A DNA stretch of 64,000 bases, taken from assembly GCA_023105745.1 (NCBI GenBank), contig JALGQZ010000018.1:17183773-17247772 (forward strand), written 5' to 3'. Each line of letters begins with the position of its first letter. The stretch's first letter is position 1. The notes under the pieces are model-generated. The model was given only the letters and a program-made list of their open reading frames with translations. It was not told the DNA's origin and did no database searches. Below, one piece after another: positions 56,308 to 64,000 of this stretch. A program made the translations under genes and the position numbers. This DNA is from Austropuccinia psidii. Taxonomy: Eukaryota; Basidiomycota; Pucciniomycetes; Pucciniales; Sphaerophragmiaceae.

Positions 56308-56450
56308 TGTCATCCTGTGACTCAAGACCAGAGAACAAGCATGACAGCCAAATACCATAAAGCAATGGTAAATCCAAGATACCACCAAAACATGGAGCTG
56401 AGTGAAATCAGATCAAAAAATATTAAAAGAAAGAGAAAATTCACCACTTT
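56308..56450 (+). repeat. Inverted A-family LTR head joined to the A2 LTR
   Basis: Plus-oriented copy of the outer LTR end, beginning exactly at its first base (TGTCATCCTGTGACTC) and matching through GAGCTGAG and AAAGAAAGAG. At about 56450 it switches to the minus-oriented LTR of A2, so the two halves form a fold-back. Confidence 0.65.
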
Positions 56451-57883
56451 TGTCAGGATGAAACTATGATAAAGTGGTATATAGGCTATTTACAACTTTA
56501 GCTATGTTTGTGACATGGTTATAAAGATTAACAGAAAGATGTTTTAAGATAATAAGAGTTATAATTAAATAAAAAGGGCTTTACTATTGAGAAATAGTGG
56601 TGGTGAGTGCTGCTGAAAGCCCTGGGTGCAGTCTTACCAGTTGGATTACTATAATACAAACTACAATACTAAAATTTATAGTATAACCTGATTATTTTCC
56701 AATCGTGAAGCTGTTTTTGACATTTTACTATGTAGGAATTCAAGAGCAGGATGAGGAAAGCTTGTCTGGCTGTGAAAAGCCCCCTTTTTATCCTGAAATG
56801 GGGTGAAAAGGTGGCTAGACCTTTCCACATAGAGGAAGTGAAGATTTTTCACTCTCTAGGACAGGCTTGTGGTTTAAAAAAGTCCTGTATAGCCTTTATT
56901 GGGCTCAGATGAGGTTTCAAAACCACATCTGGGCAGTTTTCACCAATATAGGGTAAAAACCTTCATCTGGGGACCACACAGCCTGATTCTGATGTGTATG
57001 ACATGTAGAATGCTGTCCAGAACCTGTATGGGACCCCAGTATTGAATGAACTATGAGGTATTGAAGTGAAAACAAGCTTCTTTGTCAGTTTGACACCTCA
57101 TAATCATGTTTATGGGTTATTATCCCATGGTAAGGCTGTATTGGTCAAAATGTGGGATTTTGACCTTAAAACAGCTATACCTTTGTCAGTTCTTGAGATA
57201 TAAACCTCAGAATTGAATTGGTGTGTAGCCCTGTATGTGTTCTACACAACGGTACCTTATTTGGTATGGTTATTATTAAATATGACAAAGTAATCCATGT
57301 ACAAGTTTTTTGTACATGGGCGTGTTTTTAGGCAAAAGCTGTATTGGGCTTGTTTGCCCTATAACTTTTGTTCTAGTGGAGATATAGAGATATGGATGAC
57401 ACCAGAAGATAGCCCTTTTTTTGCTCTTTCCAAAAAGACCCCACTTTAGGTATCTCACACTAAAACTGTAGAGGTTAGATGAGAGGTGAATGTTTTATTC
57501 ACCCTTATTTGGCTGAATTTGATCATAACTCCTGTGATACTGGTGCTAGCTCAGTTTGGCTTGTACCATTGGATATCCCTGGCTTATAGCTTCATTTGTA
57601 ATCCCCATTTGATGGGGTTAGGCTTCTTACTCTGTATTTCAGATGAGAGGTGAAAATTAAGGTTTATGCTCAGCAACAACTTTGAGCAGGAATAACTTTG
57701 TTATTCTTTATCCTATGATGATGGGACTTGTATATTTGGAAAGGGGTGAGTTTCCTCTTTCTTTTGATACCTTTTGAGCTAATTTGGCTCAGCTCAATTT
57801 TTTGGTAGTATCTTGGCTATACCATTGGTTTATGGTATTTTGGCTGTCTTGCTTGTGCTCTGGTTTTGAGTCACAGGCTGACA
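56451..57883 (-). repeat. A2 3' LTR, truncated on the left
   Basis: It matches the A1 LTRs from about A1 position 490 to the terminal TGTCAG. It has the 620-bp block only once. The polypurine tract follows at 57884-57900. Confidence 0.85.
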
Positions 57884-60800
57884 TACCCTCCCTCTAAAAA
57901 AGGCTCATCATTGATGAGACTGTTCAGTCCTCCTAGAGGCTCTGAATCTTCTTAAATGAAGGTTCCCATCTAGTATGGCATCTTCTGCCAACCACTTGTC
58001 TTTATCAGCTGTCTGGTTCTTGAATCTGACTAAGTAATGTCTCTGATCCTTGCCATTAAGTCTGATCTTCCATGCCTTGATTATTCTCTCAACTGGTCCA
58101 GGGGAGTCTTCCACTTCCACTATTTCTGGTGGTGTGGGGTTCTTCTTCCTAGAGGGGAATTTATCCTCCTCTGCCTGGAAGTATGGCTTGACTAAGCTCA
58201 CTGGGAAGACTGGGAGTTTCCTGGAAAATCCTCTGTGAGTTTGACTTCCACTGCATTTTTCCCTATCAATTTAATGATAGTGAAGGGCCCTACAAATGAG
58301 TCTCTCATTTTCTTAGGTCCTTTCAGATTATTAAAGTTTAGTGTAGACACCAACACCTGGTCCCCTTCCTTAAAGTCAGGTTCCATGTGTGTCTTGTCCC
58401 ACCTCTGCTTGTTATATTCCTTGGCCTCAGCTATGAATCTGGCTGCTGTGTCACAAGCCCTCTTCCAAATATCATGGAAGTCTTTGGCTGTGGGGTGGAT
58501 GGTCAGAAGATTCTTCTTCAAGTGATCCACAGGAAACAGGGGATTTCACCCTTTCTCTAGCAGTGCAGGTGTTTTTCCTGTGGTAGAGTGCTGACTTGTA
58601 TTATAAGCCAGTTGGATAGCTGGTTGGAGGGTAACCCAGTCATGGGTGTATCCCTCATGGTCCTTTTATTCCATGCCATAGGCACAGAACTTTCTAAGGA
58701 TGTCCTCCATTGTCTGGATCATCCTTTCAGCTAGGCCATCCATTTGTGTATGGTAAGCTGTGGAAAATGCAAGCTTGGTGCCAAGCATGTCATACAAGTT
58801 GGTCAAAAATTCACATGTGAATTTTGGGTCCTTATCACTAATGATGATCTTAGGGACTCCACAAGTAGATATGATTTTATTCCAGAATAGCAGAGCAGTA
58901 TCCATGGCTGTGTCCTCTTTATGGCATGGCAGGCATGTAATACTCTTGCTGAACCTATCAACTATGATTTCAATAGGCATTGTAGTTTTCTTTGCCGCCT
59001 GGGACAAGTCCTGTGACCCAGCTCATATTGATGGTTTACCATGGGTGTTTGGGTTCTTCTATGTGTTGAAGTAACCCATACTTCTTACCATGTTTCCTAT
59101 TTGCCTTTTGGCATCCTTCACAAGTGTTTATGTATTCACTCAACTCTTGTTCTCACTTGGGCCACCAAGCTGTTCTTGCTACCCTCTCTTTGCTCCTGTC
59201 CTCACTCATGTGTCCCATATAGGGGCATTCATGGCATTCCTGCAGGATCAGGGAGATGTGATCTCTGTCTACCACTGTGAGTGCACTTGTATGCTTTTCT
59301 CTGTGGTAGAGCAGGCCATCTACAAGGAATAACTTGTTATCCTTGTAGGCGCTAAACCAAGGTTCTTCCAGTTGGGATTCCAGGTCTGGGCTCCTGTATC
59401 TTTGTTGAAGGAGTTGTAGTAAGATGCCACACTGTTTGTGCTTGGCATATGACTTTAGTACTGCACTGAAAAATTCATTGTGCAGTTTTGAGGAGCTTAT
59501 TCCCAGTATGGGAGTTTCTGTTCCTTCTTAATCAGTGTTTCTACTGTCAAAGGGACCACTTTCTGGTGCCCATTCAGAACATCTGAAGTTCTTCCTATCT
59601 ATCTCCATGAAATGGATAGTGATCTTGGCTGCAACTTCAGGGGCATAAGCTGGATTGCTTATGACATTGTCCAGTGGCCATCAGCTAAGGCCATCTTAAT
59701 TGGTATGGCTTTTATCTTCTTTGTATATTATGGTCATATTTCCTCTATACTCCAGGATGGCTATTTGCCATCTCAGCATGTTTCTATTTGTAGTCTTCAT
59801 GTTTAGTAAAGACTTCAAGGCTGTGCAGTCTGTGTAGACTTCAAAGACTGCACCCTCCAAATAATAATGGAGTTTTTCCAGAGCGCAGACTAAGAATAGA
59901 TATTCAGTCTGGGTGTCCCCATACCTGGCTTCTGAATCTTTCAGTTGCCTAGAGATGTAACATATTACTCCCTCTCTTGGTTCACCATCCACAATTTTTC
60001 TTTGGTGAAGGGCTGCTCCTAAACCTTGTCTACATGCTGCATCTATGTATAGCTTTAATGGTAGTTCAAAGTCAGGCAAGATGAGCACAGGTGCATTTGT
60101 GAGTTCATGTTTGATCCTCTGATATTCATCCCTCCTTTCCTTGGTAATCTCAAAAACTAAATCTTTTGAACATAACTTGTATAAACTACTCATTATGTGG
60201 GCAAAATTCTTGATGTGGTTTCTGTAGTAGCTAGAAAACCCAAGGAAAGATTGCATCTCTGTAATTCTCTTTGGTACTGGCTTTTGCAGTACTGCTGCTG
60301 CTTTCTTCTGGTCAATTTCCAGACTAAGACCTGAGACTTTATGTCCTAGAGCTAGTAGCTCTTGTTGGCCAAAATTACACTTTTTCACTGAAATTTTCAG
60401 ATTGATGGGTGTACATTCACTCAGAACTCTGTCTATGTATTTTACATGGTCTTCCAATGTCTCTGAGTATATAATGATGTCATCAATATATACCACCATA
60501 AAGCCTTCCAATATTTCTCCTTGAAATATTGTGTCCATCATCCTTTGGAAATGGACTGGTGCATTTTTGATGCCAAATGGCATCCTGGTGTACTCATATA
60601 TGCCCATATGGCATATTATTCTGAGTAATTTCATGGAGTTTGGTTGAATCCCATTTTGGTGGACCCCTTCATACAATCCATTTTGGTGATATATTTGGCT
60701 TTTGCCAGTTTATCCAAGGCATGAGGTATCCTGGGTATAGAGTACCTGTCTGCTTTTGTGTAGTTATTCAGAGCTCTGAAGTCTCCACACAGTCTTGACT

Positions 60801-61870
60801 TGCCATAATGCCAGGTGATTAGGGCAGGAGTGGTTATTTCCACTATTTCATTATGTCCAATCTTTCTGATGACATCTATGTCCAGGAGTTCATTGATATG
60901 TTTTTCAATTTCTTCACTGGTTTCCAGACTTTCTGGATAAGGAGGTCTCCTGAGCATGGGTGGATAAGGTCTTTCCACATCCAGATATAGTTCTATATCA
61001 TGGCCCTTGATCTTCCCTAATGATTCTTCACCAATGGCAAATGCTGGTCTGTCCTTCCTCAGCATCTTCAGTAAACTTAGTTTTTGTTTACTGGTGAGGG
61101 TAGTGCTAAACTGGCTGTCCCTGAATTCATTCAGTAGCTCCTCCAGTGGGTCATGGGTAGAGATTTGGTATATATCAAGTGAAAATTTCTTCTCCTTGTT
61201 GGTACCAATGGTAATATGCCTGTTTTTACTATTGTAAATATTTATTCCATACATCCTTTGGTAATCTGTTCCCAGAAAGAACCCTTGGATGTGGGCATCA
61301 TTAAGCACTACAAACTCTGGGTTGAGCCTGATATTACCCTTCCTATGAGGTATAATTATTTCTTTAATAATTGTACCAATAGAAGTCATTTTTCCTGATG
61401 CACTCTTGAAGTTTTGTGCCTTGGTTGGCAAGAGCTGTTTTTCCCAATTTGGGAAGTGGTTATCCAGATAATTTCTGGCCACTATGGAGCAGTGTGCCCC
61501 ACTATCAACGATTGATGGATGTTGAGCATTGTCAATACAGACAGTCATTTTTTTGGCTGTTCCATGTATATATGCCATTCCTCTTGCTGGTGTGACCAGG
61601 AATGTTTTGGCATCTTGGGTATGTTTGCACAAGTTTTTGTTGGCAGTATCCTGTGGAATCCGTGCTTCCAACTGTATGTCCTGAATTTTTAGTGGGGTTT
61701 CCTCTTGGTATTCCACTAGAAATTCTTCACTTTGGTCTTGGTAATCATCAGATGGTTCTCTGATGGTATCACCCATGGAGTCTGATTCAGAATCCTCTGT
61801 TGGTGATTCCTCCTCTGGGACTTTCTCAATGGCATAGACTTTTTTCTTTGCCTTTGGACAGTTGTTGGCA
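57884..61870 (-). pseudogene. A2 pol: protease, RT, RNase H, integrase, chromodomain
   Basis: This copy reads better than A1. Protease IVDSGAHCSIVA and RT start lie in 61776-60631. A one-base shift near 60660 leads to frame 60676-59696 with intact YIDDIIIYS and RNase H (VYTDCTALKSLL). The integrase zinc region lies at 59695-59008 with a few stops (HECPYMGH present); the core is at 59007-58666 ([15 protein letters not shown]), then a linker at 58530-58198. The chromodomain is at 58201-57908 (HYLVRFKNQTADKDKWLAE). A is thus also a chromodomain element, distinct from B and C in sequence and LTR. Confidence 0.88.
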
Positions 61871-64000
61871 TAGTGGTCTGTTGAACCACAATTTTAACAA
61901 GAATTCCTCTTCTTTACCACTTCAGCCACCATTTCTTTGGGTTTGTCTTTGAACTCTACCATGAAAGGTTGTTTCTCTTGGAAACCACTGCTCTTATATG
62001 GGGTGAATCTCCTATATTAGTTCTTTTCCTTATGTCTTGTAAGGTATTAGCAATGTCACCCAGAGTGCAATTTTGGTTCCATCTGCATTTTACTGCATGC
62101 TCTAGTTCTCCTGGCAGTTGTGTCAGAGGCTTGTGATTCCTCATTTGGATATTCATCTGAGGAGCAATGGCTTCAAGTCTTTTAGACTGTCTAAGACACC
62201 ACTCATATGGATCTTTGTCCACAGAGTATTTGTCATTTTCAAATGACATGGTCTTTTGCCATATCAACGTACCATTACTGTACTCTTGGATGATTTGACT
62301 CTTCCACCATGGCCAGTTTCTTCTGCCATGGATTTCTTTCATTTCTGTGTACCATATACTAGCATGACATTTAAATGCTGTATTTAGTCTAGCAGTAATC
62401 CAGTAATCTGGTATGCTTGGTACATTAATGAAGAGTCCATCAATATAATCTATGAGTTCCATATGATCATATTCTCCTGTTCCAGAAAATTTGGGCCAGC
62501 TTGAGGCCCCAGGAAGCTGTTTCAAGGCTTCCTTTTCAGACTGAGACATATTATCTCCATCCTGGTATTGTGATTGAGATCTTTCCTTATTGCCCAGCAT
62601 GGCATCTGGTTTGATTTCATCTGGGTGATATGGATTATCCATAACATGGCCTTGTGGTTGGGGCTCTATGCTATGGTAGACACTAAACAATTTGTTTATA
62701 TCTTTATCCAGACAATCCCTGTCCCTTCTGCTGTGGTGTTGTTTTTCAAATACTATATTCAGTATTTTTTTGGTTTCTTCAGAGGCTTTTCTCAATTGAG
62801 CATGTCCTTCTTGAAGAGTTTTAACAATTTTATCCATGGAGGCTGTTAATTTTTTCATCCTCTCATGGCTTGCCTCAAGTTCTGCAAACTGCTTTTGAGT
62901 TTGCTCAGCATATTGGGACATTTTTGACTACAGTGCATCACTGTTTAAGTTACTCTCAGGTGAGACAGAATTATGTTCAGTCTGAGTGGGGGTAGTATTT
63001 CTATTAATAGGACTACTGATTCTAGAGTGGTTTACAATTATTTCTGGTTATTGTGCACTTGTTTCACCAAATCCAATAACTTCTGGATCATTGAGGCTGA
63101 CTCTCTCTTCCTTTGATTGAAAGAGGTCTTGTTTTTCCCCTTGTATCCTTGTCATCTTGTGGAAACCTCCTGGAATTGTGAAGAATGGTTACTCCTGGTC
63201 ACTGACTTGTTGGTTTCTGAATGATGTGAAGCCACTGGAGAGCTGATTTGGCCTTCTCCTTGTGAGCCTGAAGGAATCTGAGTAGGCCCTGTCTGGGTTA
63301 ACTGTTCTTCTATAGCTTGGATAGTGGCTTGATTCTCCCTTTTCCTTTTTGCCCTTGCCTTGAGGAGTCTGAACTGCCTGGTAGGATTCCAACCTTTGGT
63401 GATTACCATAAGGTACTTGAAGTCTATCTCTTTGAGACCGATCCTCTGGCAACTTGCACCAAGTTCTGCCCAGTGAGATGCTAGGTTGAACCTCTTGTTT
63501 TTTATGCTCCATTGAAATAAATCTTTGAGGAGTTGGTGGAGCTGAAGAACTTGATCCATATCCTTCCAGTCCTCTGGTTTGAGGTTCCTGTTGAATTGAA
63601 GTGTTAATGGCAGGGTTTATATTATCTCCCTCATTGTTTTGTCATCCACCACTGTGTCTAAGGTGTCCTCTTCCAGGTCTTCTTGTTCTAGACACGCCTT
63701 CTCTGTCCTCTGGCTGGCTTCTTTGAAAGCCAAGGTCTCTGAGGTGTACAGGTGACATATCAGTGTTTGCAAGCAGTCAAAAACTTTATGTTCTTAAGGT
63801 ATTTACCTTTAACTGTGCCTTGTAAAAATTTGTTGTCTGCTGATTTGGGCAATTTGCCTTTAGAGGTTACAACTGGGTTAATTATAGTAATCTTCCCTGT
63901 ACAGCCTATCAAGGTTGGTTTACCTTGTATTGATGCAGAGTTTTGTGGTTTTCTACTCCTCTGGGTGGCTATTGGTGTCCACTTTGTTGCTGTAATCAAG
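61871..64000 (-). pseudogene. A2 gag, continuing past the window end
   Basis: The best frame is 62921-61956: a coiled-coil-like start (MSQYAEQTQKQFAELEASHE) and a capsid-like part (SWPKFSGTGEYDHMELIDY, RNWPWWKSQIIQEY). The knuckle NCGSTDHYANNC follows at about 61860-61900, with a TAA in place of the residue before NC. N-terminal pieces are at 63559-63152 and 63999-63760. Frames are broken at least twice. The 5' LTR lies beyond 64000. Confidence 0.75.

Overview
This 64 kb is AT-rich fungal nuclear DNA made almost entirely of nested LTR retrotransposons of the Ty3/Gypsy type. I see no intact host gene, tRNA, rRNA or CRISPR array. Protein style (chromodomain integrases, CCHC Gag, short GT-AG introns, very low GC) points to a basidiomycete. 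From memory the Gag and antisense proteins look like those of a rust fungus (Pucciniales, possibly Austropuccinia); I cannot verify this here. Layout: four families can be separated by their LTR ends, and their junctions show a nesting order. Element A1 (minus strand, oldest) runs from its 3' LTR (before position 1 to 2525) to its 5' LTR (ending 51798). Element D1 (minus, 3646-34648, 4-bp GTAC duplication) is inserted in A1's integrase. Element B (plus, 12822-23205, perfect 5-bp CTTTC duplication) is inserted in D1. Element C (minus, 39641-49664, same family as B) is inserted in the A1 leader. To the right lie about 1.6 kb of flank (51799-53403) with short tandem repeats and a possible intron-containing gene remnant, then a truncated D-family copy (D2, 53404 to about 56250), then a second A copy (A2, about 56308 to beyond 64000). 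How the parts work: B is the best-preserved element. Its Gag is followed by a Pol ORF (protease, RT, RNase H, integrase, chromodomain) in the -1 frame, with a canonical G_GGA_AAA slippery heptamer just before the gag stop; the heptamer is conserved in register in C. B and C lack a tRNA-type primer site. Instead, 14-15 nt just after the 5' LTR are perfectly complementary to a segment of the same LTR a short distance downstream of a TATA-like box, as expected for Tf1/sushi-type self-priming. B and C also carry, between pol and the 3' LTR, an antisense gene with a predicted short intron and a C-X2-C-X6-C-X10-C-X2-C-X6-C cluster that matches the spacing of fungal Zn(II)2Cys6 domains. D1 is unusually large (about 20.6 kb once B is removed). 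Its gag-protease frame and its pol frame are separated by about 9.5 kb of spacer. The spacer holds a long array of diverged hairpin units whose stems change in a compensatory way, a second copy of the polypurine tract, and two extra ORFs, one sharing a domain with the tail of the gag-protease frame. D1's coding frames are kept open except for eight in-frame stops, and its 5' LTR has lost the TATA box that its 3' LTR keeps.
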